The notes below the pieces were generated by a model. The model had not been told where the DNA came from. It saw only the letters and a list, made by a program, of their open reading frames with translations, and made no database searches. From Alkaliphilus metalliredigens QYMF (lineage in GTDB: Bacteria; Bacillota; Clostridia; Peptostreptococcales; Natronincolaceae): a stretch of 64,000 nucleotides of DNA. The first letter of the stretch is position 1; every line of letters starts with the position of its first letter. A program made the position numbers and the translations under genes. The DNA lies in NCBI RefSeq assembly GCF_000016985.1, contig NC_009633.1, positions 186,001 through 250,000 on the forward strand, given 5' to 3'. Shown piece after piece: positions 1 to 7,019 of this stretch.

Positions 1-791
1 AGATTAGAGAGATGTCCATAGAAGAGTACCTAATCCCTGTGGTGGCGGGAGAAATGACTAATGACTGGCCTGAAGAAGCCCTAGCAGCCCAAGCTATCTT
101 AGCCAGAACATTCGTGATGGAGTTTATTACCGACAAGGGCGGATCTAAGTATGAAGGAGCCCATGTGTCGACGGATATCGAAGAGGCCCAGGCATGGAGT
201 GAAGAAGAAGTAAATGATTTGGTCACGCAAGCAGTGGAAACCACCCGGGGACAAGTAATGGTCTATGAGGGTCAATATGTTAAGTCTTGGTTCCATGCCC
301 ATGCAGGGATGCAAACTGCCACAGCTCAAGAAGGACTAGGATTTGAAGCAGAGGAACCACCCTATATACAAGTAATCGAATCTCCTGATTCCCAAGAAGC
401 ACCGGAGGATGATGCCAACTGGACAGAGACATTCACTAAGGCAGAAATTATTGCAGCGGCCCAGGAAAGTGGCCAGGAGCCAGGGGATTTTACCGCAATT
501 GAAGTGGCGGAAACAGGCCCATCCGGGCGGGCAACCCAGCTACAAATTGGAGAAGCAACCGTAGCGGCTCCAGCCTTCCGTATCGCCCTAGATAGCACAA
601 GAATGAAATCCACAAAACTAGAAAGTGTACAAGTAGAGGGAGACCAAGTGACCATGAGTGGCACAGGATATGGCCATGGAGTCGGAATGAGCCAATGGGG
701 AGCCTATCAAATGGCACAGGATGGCAGTAGTGCAGAGGACATTGTGAACCACTATTTCAAAGATGTTCAAATCATGAAGCTTTGGGAGTAA
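1..791 (+). CDS. SpoIID/LytB-domain protein, 5' end outside window
   Basis: The frame is open to the left edge; the codons before the ATG at 12 read I-R-E and continue smoothly, so the true start is probably outside the window. The visible 259 residues carry the SpoIID/LytB core: EEYL, then VVAGEM (whose Glu corresponds to the catalytic Glu of SpoIID lytic transglycosylases), then ALAAQAILART, and near the C-terminus the signature GYGHGVGMSQWGA. Family members cleave glycan strands of peptidoglycan, SpoIID doing so during engulfment of the forespore. Placement just upstream of yabP-yabQ-divIC-spoIIE fits a sporulation role. It may be a SpoIID paralogue rather than SpoIID itself, because the N-terminus and any membrane anchor cannot be seen. 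Confidence 0.88.
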   Translation, partial: IREMSIEEYLIPVVAGEMTNDWPEEALAAQAILARTFVMEFITDKGGSKYEGAHVSTDIEEAQAWSEEEVNDLVTQAVETTRGQVMVYEGQYVKSWFHAHAGMQTATAQEGLGFEAEEPPYIQVIESPDSQEAPEDDANWTETFTKAEIIAAAQESGQEPGDFTAIEVAETGPSGRATQLQIGEATVAAPAFRIALDSTRMKSTKLESVQVEGDQVTMSGTGYGHGVGMSQWGAYQMAQDGSSAEDIVNHYFKDVQIMKLWE

Positions 792-809
792 TCAGTTCTA
801 ATTTCACCA

Positions 810-853
810 CACCCTTCATAACCTTAAAGTAAGATTAGTTATGGGGAAGGGTG
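810..853 (+). promoter_or_regulatory. Hairpin covering the yabP ribosome site
   Basis: CACCCTTC (810-817) pairs with GAAGGGTG (846-853) and ATAAC (818-822) with GTTAT (838-842). The right arm overlaps the purine-rich ribosome site just before the yabP ATG at 860. The stem is seen in the sequence; a role in restraining yabP translation is inference. Confidence 0.4.
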
Positions 854-859
854 AGGTAA

Positions 860-1150
860 ATGGAAGAGCGCAAAAAAACAAATCACCGAGGACATAGCTT
901 GATACTAGAAAACAGAGAAAAGCTGAGCATCTCAGGTGTTGAGCATGTCAATAGCTTCAATAGTGAACTCATCGTTGTGGAAACCATTGATGGGGTGTTA
1001 ACCCTCAAGGGAGAAGACTTAGATGTCAGCAAACTAAGCCTAGATGATGGGAATGCATCGATTCAAGGGAGAATTTACTCCATGATCTACAGCGATCGTT
1101 CCAGCCTAGGAACAAAGGGAAGCGGATTACTAAGTAAAATGTTCAAATAG
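860..1150 (+). CDS. yabP: Sporulation protein YabP
   Basis: This 96-residue protein has the YabP/YqfC-family layout: a short basic N-terminus (EERKKTNHRGHSLILENR), then LSISGVEHVNSFN, ETIDGVLTLKGEDL and a C-terminal half ending near GLLSKMFK. YabP family members are small mother-cell sporulation proteins needed late in spore formation; their biochemical activity is not established. Its position directly before yabQ and the divIC-like gene reproduces the Bacillus/Clostridium order and supports the call. The start at 860 follows a GAGG ribosome site. A terminator follows at once, so yabQ probably has its own transcription start here. Confidence 0.9.
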   Translation: MEERKKTNHRGHSLILENREKLSISGVEHVNSFNSELIVVETIDGVLTLKGEDLDVSKLSLDDGNASIQGRIYSMIYSDRSSLGTKGSGLLSKMFK

Positions 1151-1183
1151 CTATCGATTGAAAAATCGGTAGCTGTTTTTTTT
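1149..1183 (+). terminator. Intrinsic terminator after yabP
   Basis: An 11-bp stem, AGCTATCGATT (1149-1159) with AATCGGTAGCT (1164-1174), is followed by G and a run of eight T. It overlaps the yabP stop codon and should end most transcripts there. Confidence 0.85.
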
Positions 1184-1282
1184 GCATATGTCGTCACAGG
1201 ACAAAACCCTGAAGAATAGACTATATATAACTAGTTTAATATCTGAGGAAATTGCATAATTATATTTTCTGGAGGGTTGACC

Positions 1283-1792
1283 ATGATGTATTCCATTTCC
1301 CAAGAAGCCTATATTTTACTAGCGACGATTTATGGGGGTATATTAATTGGCTTTATTTATGATCTATACCGCATCTTTCGTGGCGTTTTTAAACCCAGTA
1401 AAAAAGCAACTGTGATTCAAGATCTGTTATTTTGGACAATGATTTTCTTTGTGTCCTTTTATGTTTTGATCTTTAGTAACCAAGGGGCCTTGCGATTTTA
1501 TAATTTTTTAGGTTTTGTCATAGGGGCAGTGGGGTATCAATTGTTACTAAGCAATCTTGTTTTAAGGGCATTGGTTTTCATCATTAGAAAGCTTCAGCAT
1601 TTCTTCAAAGATCTATACCAAATTGCGGTATATCCCTTTCGACTTGGAAAATTTATGTTAGCAGGACCTGTTACCTATTGTAAAAATAAGGGTAAGCCAG
1701 TATACTATAAGACAAAGAAGCTTTCCAGGCTTCCCGGTAGAATTAAAAAAGGGATTACCAAAAGTGTAGGTACATACTTTAAGAAGAAGTAG
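1283..1792 (+). CDS. yabQ: Spore cortex biosynthesis protein YabQ
   Basis: The protein has about 169 residues. The start at 1283 is preferred because GGAGGG ends six bases before it; a TTG at 1277 would abut the ribosome site. It is an integral membrane protein with hydrophobic helices at roughly residues 7-28, 46-70 and 75-100, then a strongly basic tail rich in Lys. The N-terminal GGILIGFIYDLYRIFRG is typical of YabQ, and the extra tail is common in clostridial members. YabQ is needed for cortex formation in Bacillus subtilis and lies in the mother-cell or forespore outer membrane. It sits between yabP and divIC as expected. Confidence 0.9.
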   Translation: MMYSISQEAYILLATIYGGILIGFIYDLYRIFRGVFKPSKKATVIQDLLFWTMIFFVSFYVLIFSNQGALRFYNFLGFVIGAVGYQLLLSNLVLRALVFIIRKLQHFFKDLYQIAVYPFRLGKFMLAGPVTYCKNKGKPVYYKTKKLSRLPGRIKKGITKSVGTYFKKK

Positions 1793-1818
1793 TGGTTGAT
1801 AAATGAGGAGGAAGTTCC

Positions 1819-2121
1819 GTGAAACGAAAGAAAAAGCGTTTCAATAAAATGAAAATATACATGTTAGGGATCGTCGTGCTGGTCGGTGGATCTGTCACCA
1901 CAACCCTTTATGACCAACAAAAAGAGATGAGATACTTAGACCAGAGAGAAGCTGCACTTCATGAAGAAATAGAACGACTGAGTGGCGATGTCCAGCATTT
2001 AAGGACTCGCTTAGAAGACAGTGGAACCGACGAATATATTAATGGCATTGCAAGAGAACAATTAAAGATGGTTGGTGAAGATGAAATTATATTTATAGAC
2101 TTAAATCGAAGTAAGAACTAG
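1819..2121 (+). CDS. divIC: DivIC/FtsB-family septum formation initiator
   Basis: This 100-residue bitopic protein has a short basic cytoplasmic end (KRKKKRFNKMK), one membrane helix at about residues 12-30, a coiled coil at about 33-65 (QQKEMRYLDQREAALHEEIERL) and a C-terminal part with the family feature DEYINGIAREQLKMV. DivIC/FtsB proteins join FtsL and DivIB/FtsQ in the divisome and activate septal wall synthesis. It starts at GTG, preceded by GAGGAG. Only 26 bases separate it from yabQ, so co-transcription is likely. Confidence 0.9.
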   Translation: MKRKKKRFNKMKIYMLGIVVLVGGSVTTTLYDQQKEMRYLDQREAALHEEIERLSGDVQHLRTRLEDSGTDEYINGIAREQLKMVGEDEIIFIDLNRSKN

Positions 2122-2189
2122 TTTGGTAATGCTTTCTTAGAAGAGTTCTATTGAGGCGTTCGTTGTTGTATAGCTGTTTTTACTGCTTG

Positions 2190-2227
2190 AAAAAGGTCTA
2201 TACCTTTTTTGAATCATGTGCTATAAT
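2190..2227 (+). promoter_or_regulatory. Promoter region of the S1-domain gene
   Basis: An extended -10 element TGCTATAAT lies at 2219-2227. Just upstream is an inverted repeat, AAAAAGGT-CTAT-ACCTTTTT (2190-2209), which could be a weak terminator for divIC or an operator in the -35 region; no good -35 hexamer is seen. The start codon follows about 55 bases downstream. Confidence 0.55.
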
Positions 2228-2281
2228 ATACTTGAAGGAAAAAATGCAATTGTTTGATTTTAAAGGAGGAGTATTAAATCT

Positions 2282-2698
2282 ATGCCGGTACAGGTAGGAA
2301 CAGTCGTTGAAGGTACAGTTTCAGGGATTACTAACTTTGGAGCATTTATTGACTTAGGTGAAGGACAGACGGGATTAGTACACATCTCTGAGGTCGCAGA
2401 TGACTACGTAAAAAACATTCGGGATTATTTGAAAGACGATCAAAAAGTGAAAGTGAAAGTGTTGTCAATTGGTAAAGATGGTAAGATTAGCTTATCAATT
2501 AAGCAAACCGCACTTCCTAAGAAGAAAAGTGTTAAACCAGCAGAAGTAGATTTTCGTAAAACGGAGTCTAATTACGGTGTGTCTTTTGACGATAAGGTGA
2601 GTCGATTCCTAAAAGACAGTGATGAAAAGATGCAATCTGTCAAGTCAAAGGGAAAAGATGGCCGTAAAGGAAACGGATACAATAGCAAAAGAGCTTAA
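2282..2698 (+). CDS. S1 RNA-binding domain protein (YabR-like)
   Basis: The protein has 138 residues. Residues 3-75 form one S1/OB-fold domain with the conserved pattern VGTVVEGTVSGITNFGAFIDL, then GLVHISEVAD, then KVKVLSIGKDGKISLSIK. The C-terminal 60 residues are basic and probably disordered. The same gene (yabR) follows divIC in Bacillus. The family binds RNA and probably acts on the ribosome or in RNA turnover, but the specific role is not established. It begins with ATG after AAAGGAGGAG and ends at its own terminator. Confidence 0.9.
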   Translation: MPVQVGTVVEGTVSGITNFGAFIDLGEGQTGLVHISEVADDYVKNIRDYLKDDQKVKVKVLSIGKDGKISLSIKQTALPKKKSVKPAEVDFRKTESNYGVSFDDKVSRFLKDSDEKMQSVKSKGKDGRKGNGYNSKRA

Positions 2699-2716
2699 TC
2701 GTGCATCAGTGCAGAA

Positions 2717-2742
2717 GGTCAGGGGGAATCCTGGCCTTTTTT
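2717..2742 (+). terminator. Intrinsic terminator after the S1-domain gene
   Basis: GGTCAGG (2717-2723) pairs with CCTGGCC (2730-2736), followed by TTTTTT. Confidence 0.85.
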
Positions 2743-3069
2743 GTGTAATCATACATAGAAAAAAGTTTGTAAATACCACAAGAATCGGTGAATCAGTTGA
2801 TCAAGAAGGATTGTTGTTTGAAAAATTATTCCAAAAACCATTCTCCAAAGGTCTGCATTGATCGTCAAAGAATCCGTATCAAAAAGCCTAAAACACAATA
2901 TATAGTGGTGGCTGTTTGTCTTAGCTACCATATATTTGATATAATTTGTCAAAACCACCTCAAGGTTTGTCTAACGATTATGATGTTTTATCCAGTATTA
3001 CTGACAAATCTCTCGGAAAAGCTTTGGTAAACTAACCTTAATCCAAAAGAAAAATAGGAAGGTGATACC
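2743..3069 (+). promoter_or_regulatory. spoIIE upstream region with Spo0A-box-like sites
   Basis: No convincing gene lies here. TTTGTC occurs three times in the sense direction: TTTGTCTTA at 2915, TTTGTCAAA at 2945 (a full match to the 0A-box form TTTGTCRAA) and TTTGTCTAA at 2966 (one mismatch). The last two are 21 bp apart, about two helical turns. A TATAAT lies at 2940-2945 with TTGTCT 18 bp upstream, and TATGAT at 2979-2984 is a second possible -10. In Bacillus, spoIIE is switched on by Spo0A~P with sigma-A. Direct Spo0A control here is inference from these sites. Confidence 0.6.
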
Positions 3070-5472
3070 ATGGCAGACAGAGAAAAGATAACCCCTTATA
3101 TAAGGGCCACAGTAGAATTAGAAGGACTACAATCAATAACGAAAAGCAGATTTTCAATACCTTATTTATCTAAAAAAATAGTGATATTGCACTTGATCGG
3201 GTTTTTATTAGGACGAGCTTCTATTTTAGAAGGACTCACTCCCTTTGGAATTGCTTTTTTTGCAGCGTTGATTGTCAAGGAATCCAAGGGAGCGACAGTG
3301 GGACTAAGTACCCTCATTGGTATTATCACCATTCAAGGGATAAGTGGATCAGTTCATTATGGCGTCACCCTGGCCATCATAACCGGGTTGTTCTATTTTG
3401 TATTGAATGGGAAAAAGCTCAGTACCATACAGGTGGCATTGATTAGCAGTGGCATATACTTAGGGATTGGAAGCCTGGCATTTACATTTCAAGATTTCTA
3501 TGTTTATGATTTAGCCATGCTGAGCTTTGAAACAATTGTTGTTTTTGTGGTGATCTACATTGCTTCCTACGCTTTACCAGTGGGACTCCATAGAAGTAAT
3601 CGAAAGATTTTATCTACGGAAGAGATTATTTGTGTGACCATCATTGCGGCATTGGCACTATCGGGAGTTAATGACATCATGATTATGAGTCTATCCTTAA
3701 AAAACATTTTAGGCATTTTATTGACAATATTATTTGCATATAATGGTGGCGCCGGTGTAGGGGCTGCCGTGGGGGTAACCCTAGGGTTAATTACCAGTAT
3801 GTCCACAGGAAGCACACCGGTTGTCATCGGCGTCTTTGCTTTTTCAGGGCTATTAGCTGGCATATTTAAGGACCTAGGAAAAACAGGAAGTGCCCTTGGG
3901 TTTTTAATGGGCAATGCCATCTTAACATTTTACATCAATGGATATTATGAAGTCCTCATTCAGTTTAGGGAGGTTATGGGTGCATTCATCCTATTCATCC
4001 TGATGCCCAAGGAGTGGATTGCACAGCTAGAAAAGTTTTGTAACACAAAAAATGGCATTTTAAATACCAGTAGGAGCCATAGCGAGCGGATGAAAAAAAT
4101 TACCAATGAACGGTTACTAGATTTCTCCAGCACATTTGCAGAGCTGTCGGCGACTTTTGAGAGTATTGCAGAAAAGCAACAAATTTTTGCCCAGGAGGAT
4201 TTATCAAAGCTCATGGAACGGGCTGTCAACAAAGTGTGTGGCGATTGTGGTATGAAACGAAGCTGCTGGGAGAAAAACTTTAATACCACCTACCAAGCCA
4301 TGAACGATCTTTTAATACAAATCGAAACAACAGAAGAACTAGATCCTAAGGACCTGCCAAGTGGTCTTCAAAAACGCTGTATTTATCCAAAACAAATTTT
4401 AGAGAATATGATCCATGTCTATGAAATCAATCAGGTGAATATGCTTTGGCAAAATCGATTAAGAGAAAGCAGGGACCTTGTAGGGGAACAGATGAAGGGC
4501 GTATCTAAGATCATCGGAGAGTTGGCCCAAGAGCTCAATGGCAGCATCAAATTTGATGTAGAGTTAGAGGATGCCATCTATGTAGCCTTAGACCAGCATG
4601 GACTTGCGGTGAAAAACATTATGGTGGCCAATGATGAAGGTGGAAACCTGGAAATTACCGTAGAGAAAAGACCCTGCTACAATCGGGAGAGCTGTACCCA
4701 AAGCTTTATTCCAGTGATCTCACAGGTGGTGGGTACAAAGCTAGTGAAGCAGCCCAAGAATTGCAACTTGAAAAATGCCCAGGAGGGTTGTCGCTTTACT
4801 TTAGTGGAAGCCAGAAAATTTGATGCATCCACTAAGGTGGCAAGGGCCAAGAAGGAAGGAAATACCCTCTGTGGAGATAGTTATACATTCATGGACCTGA
4901 GAAACAATCAATACATGATGGCCATCAGTGATGGAATGGGAACAGGAGATAAGGCCTATATTCAATCAAACGCCACCATTTCCATGCTTGAAAAGATGAT
5001 GGAGGCAGGGTTTGAGCGGGAGATTGCCATTAATACCATCAACTCCATGTTGATGCTCAAATCAACTGAAGAAATGTTTTCTACCATTGATTTAGCCCTA
5101 TTAGACCTATATAAGGGGACCGTAGACTTTGTCAAGGTAGGCAGTGCCGCCACATTTATTAAGGAACGGGGGGGCAAAATCAAAGAAATTAATTCCTCCA
5201 CACTCCCCATAGGGATTTTATCCGGGATACAAGTAGAGGGGAATGTAAAAGAGCTGAAGGATGATGAATTCATTATTATGGTATCCGATGGTATTTTAGA
5301 AATAGATGAAGCGGGAGACGGAAAATGGTTGAGGCGGTTCCTTGCTAACATCGATACAAGAAACCCCCAGGAGCTAGCAGATAAAATACTCTATCGAGCC
5401 ATGGAATTTACAAACAATAAGGCACTAGATGATATGACGGTTATGGTGACTAAGGTATGGAAAACAAAATAA
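3070..5472 (+). CDS. spoIIE: Stage II sporulation protein E, PP2C phosphatase
   Basis: This 800-residue protein has the full SpoIIE plan. Residues about 35-320 form ten or so membrane helices, starting with IVILHLIGFLLGRASILEGLTP. A central regulatory region follows with a Cys cluster (VCGDCGMKRSCW). Residues about 590-800 are a PP2C phosphatase with SDGMGTGDKA and, near the end, VSDGILEIDEAGDG as metal-binding motifs. SpoIIE dephosphorylates the anti-anti-sigma factor SpoIIAA and so activates sigma-F in the forespore; it also localises to the polar septum. Start and length match the family. The gene has a dedicated promoter region and a strong terminator. A G7 tract lies within it at about 5167-5173. 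Confidence 0.97.
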   Translation: MADREKITPYIRATVELEGLQSITKSRFSIPYLSKKIVILHLIGFLLGRASILEGLTPFGIAFFAALIVKESKGATVGLSTLIGIITIQGISGSVHYGVTLAIITGLFYFVLNGKKLSTIQVALISSGIYLGIGSLAFTFQDFYVYDLAMLSFETIVVFVVIYIASYALPVGLHRSNRKILSTEEIICVTIIAALALSGVNDIMIMSLSLKNILGILLTILFAYNGGAGVGAAVGVTLGLITSMSTGSTPVVIGVFAFSGLLAGIFKDLGKTGSALGFLMGNAILTFYINGYYEVLIQFREVMGAFILFILMPKEWIAQLEKFCNTKNGILNTSRSHSERMKKITNERLLDFSSTFAELSATFESIAEKQQIFAQEDLSKLMERAVNKVCGDCGMKRSCWEKNFNTTYQAMNDLLIQIETTEELDPKDLPSGLQKRCIYPKQILENMIHVYEINQVNMLWQNRLRESRDLVGEQMKGVSKIIGELAQELNGSIKFDVELEDAIYVALDQHGLAVKNIMVANDEGGNLEITVEKRPCYNRESCTQSFIPVISQVVGTKLVKQPKNCNLKNAQEGCRFTLVEARKFDASTKVARAKKEGNTLCGDSYTFMDLRNNQYMMAISDGMGTGDKAYIQSNATISMLEKMMEAGFEREIAINTINSMLMLKSTEEMFSTIDLALLDLYKGTVDFVKVGSAATFIKERGGKIKEINSSTLPIGILSGIQVEGNVKELKDDEFIIMVSDGILEIDEAGDGKWLRRFLANIDTRNPQELADKILYRAMEFTNNKALDDMTVMVTKVWKTK

Positions 5473-5496
5473 AGAACATAAAAAAAGAACATAAAA

Positions 5497-5564
5497 AAAA
5501 GAACATAAAAAGGCAGTGCAACTAATCGAAAATGATTATTTGTACTGCCTTTTTATGTTCTTTT
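5497..5564 (+). terminator. Long bidirectional terminator after spoIIE
   Basis: A 21-bp arm starting AAAAGAACATAAAAAGG (5497-5517) is perfectly complementary to 5544-5564, ending in TTTT on the plus strand and flanked by A-runs that act as T-runs on the minus strand. It can serve spoIIE and the convergent XRE gene. Two further copies of AAAGAACATAAAA precede the arm in direct repeat from 5471. Confidence 0.85.
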
Positions 5565-5650
5565 ATACAGTTTGATTGAAAAATCCGAAGAATATACCCA
5601 TAAATGCCACTTGATCACTGGAAGACTTTACAGGTAGCTGATTTTAATAA

Positions 5651-5669
5651 ATGATTAAAAATTAATCAT
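5651..5669. repeat. Small perfect inverted repeat
   Basis: ATGATTAA-AAA-TTAATCAT lies in the otherwise empty stretch between the spoIIE terminator and the minus-strand XRE gene. No function can be assigned. Confidence 0.35.
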
Positions 5670-5710
5670 ACAATGCTAAAAAATAAGCAGAGACTAAATC
5701 CCATGAAGGA

Positions 5711-6133
5711 TTACTTCTGTTGTTTGGGGAGGGGAGAGGTTTTGTCTTTTGCATATTTTTTTGATGCTACAGAAATAAACCCCCAAATTGCACGCTGGTC
5801 CTCTACGCTTAACCCTTGATAGCTCTCGATAAGTCGTTGCTCATCTGATGAGAGAGAATAAAACGAGACGGGGCCACTTTCATAAGTGATATCTGATACT
5901 TCTATCTGAGGATTGGTGGTCATTTCATTAGAATACTTTCCAGTTAACAACCAATCGATGGAGACCTGAAAAAGTTTCTTAAAGGCAAGTAGCGCATTGG
6001 TAGAGGGCATAAATTTATTGTTTTCTAATTCACTGAGATTGCCAATGGACAGTCCAGTCAATTTATTGACATCGGTTAATGTTAAATGATTTGCTTTTCG
6101 AGAAAACCGAATACGCTCTCCGATGGAATTCAA
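5711..6133 (-). CDS. XRE-family transcriptional regulator
   Basis: The protein has 140 residues from a TTG start whose ribosome site (AAAGGAGG) lies seven bases upstream; an ATG at 6175 would place the palindromic operator inside the gene and has no ribosome site. Residues about 4-60 are a helix-turn-helix (IGERIRFSRKANHLTLTD, then LSIGNLSELENNKFMPS, then WLLTGKYS). The C-terminal half is helical and polar (SLSSDEQRLIESYQGLSVEDQ), typical of clostridial XRE regulators that bind a ligand or partner there. It is divergent from a second small XRE gene and a Spo0E-like gene, which suggests a switch controlling a developmental choice. The DNA target is probably the palindrome at 6175-6192. Confidence 0.85.
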   Translation of the reverse strand: MNSIGERIRFSRKANHLTLTDVNKLTGLSIGNLSELENNKFMPSTNALLAFKKLFQVSIDWLLTGKYSNEMTTNPQIEVSDITYESGPVSFYSLSSDEQRLIESYQGLSVEDQRAIWGFISVASKKYAKDKTSPLPKQQK

Positions 6134-6168
6134 TCTGTTACCTCCTTTTCTGATAAAAGATAAAATTG

Positions 6169-6197
6169 TTGACAATATCTTTTAAAAGATATATTAT
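6169..6197 (+). promoter_or_regulatory. Sigma-A promoter with palindromic operator in the spacer
   Basis: TTGACA (6169-6174), a 17-bp spacer and TATTAT (6192-6197) form a near-consensus promoter reading toward the small XRE gene. The spacer is almost entirely the perfect 18-bp palindrome ATATCTTTTAAAAGATAT (6175-6192). A dimeric repressor bound there would block RNA polymerase. A partial copy (GATAAAAGATA) lies at 6152-6162. That one of the two XRE proteins binds here is inference. Confidence 0.7.
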
Positions 6198-6300
6198 TAA
6201 AATGAGATCTCTAACTATGATTAAATCTTAATCAATTTTATTTTATCATAAATTTTGATGAAACGAGAATAGAAAGTTTTTAGGATGGGTGAGGAGAGGG

Positions 6301-6516
6301 ATGGTAAAAAGAAGATTGACAAGACTAGGATCTGCAGTCCATGGTCGACTTGTTCAACTAAATATGACGCAACGAGAACTTGCTAAGGAAATTGGTACAT
6401 CTGAGGTTTATTTAAGCATGATTTTACGAGGAAGACGCTCAGGCAACAAATACAGAATGAAAATTGTTGAACAATTGGATTTAGATGAGACATTTACGGA
6501 TACAAACAACCACTGA
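6301..6516 (+). CDS. Small XRE-family DNA-binding protein
   Basis: The protein has about 71 residues. The ATG at 6301 follows GAGGAGAGGG; an upstream in-frame GTG at 6289 is possible. Almost the whole chain is one helix-turn-helix: GRLVQLNMTQRELAKEIG, then TSEVYLSMILRGRRSG as the recognition part. It resembles Cro-like or SinR-like short regulators. It lies downstream of the palindrome-containing promoter and divergent from the 140-residue XRE gene, 36 bases before a Spo0E-like gene. The three genes probably form one regulatory unit. Confidence 0.8.
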   Translation: MVKRRLTRLGSAVHGRLVQLNMTQRELAKEIGTSEVYLSMILRGRRSGNKYRMKIVEQLDLDETFTDTNNH

Positions 6517-6552
6517 TATGGATAAGTTTCGTAATTAGAAGGGGGAATAGCC

Positions 6553-6720
6553 GTGGCATTTTACAACGAGGTGGCAGAACTTAAAAAACGAGTTAAGGAG
6601 TTAGCAAGCCAGGTAGAAGAAGGGAAGGCAGAAGAGCAGCTTAAAAAAGTGCAGGCCCACAGTCAAGAAGTAGATCAAATACTTAAGGAATATATGATGA
6701 AGAATAAGGCAAATGGATAA
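6553..6720 (+). CDS. Spo0E-like aspartyl-phosphate phosphatase, 55 residues
   Basis: This short gene starts with GTG after AGAAGGGGG. The product is one helical hairpin: ELKKRVKELASQVEEGKAEE, then a second helix with HSQEVDQILKEYM. The SQE-[VL]-D-x-[IL] pattern in the second helix is the Spo0E-family signature (SQELD). Spo0E-type proteins remove phosphate from Spo0A~P or related response regulators and so delay sporulation. The assignment rests on this motif, the size and the helical pattern. Co-transcription with the small XRE gene is likely. Confidence 0.65.
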   Translation: MAFYNEVAELKKRVKELASQVEEGKAEEQLKKVQAHSQEVDQILKEYMMKNKANG

Positions 6721-7019
6721 ACCAATCGAAATACAGATTGGTAAAAAACTTCAGGTTTCAGACATAAGAAAACCCAGCAACCACAGCGTATGATGATACG
6801 TAAAGGTGCTGGGTTTTGAAGTAACCAAGACAATGATCATTTTTTAAAAGCTTGAGTCAATTACCTTAGTTTTTTAGTGAGTACGATACATGAGTTGTGA
6901 TAATAAAAAGGGTAAAGCTATGATATAATGGATAATAGTAGTAATAACCATAATTATAAATAAACTCATCACATTATTCTTAAAGTAAATAATCATACAA
7001 CCGAAAGGCAGGAGACAAA
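6721..7019 (+). promoter_or_regulatory. Intergenic: hairpin, terminator and promoter of the S41 gene
   Basis: ACCAATC (6721-6727) and GATTGGT (6736-6742) form a short hairpin right after the Spo0E-like stop. AAAACCCAGCA (6769-6779) and TGCTGGGTTTT (6807-6817) form a terminator stem with a nested hairpin, CGTAT-GATG-ATACG. An extended -10, TGATATAAT (6921-6929), is the best promoter for the S41 protease, leaving a leader of about 85 bases. No gene is seen. Confidence 0.65.

Noticed and set aside
2619-3030. Two overlapping reading frames of about 80 codons after the S1-domain gene
   Set aside because: One overlaps the S1 gene end and runs through its terminator; the other fills the spoIIE promoter region. 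Neither has a ribosome site or recognisable sequence.
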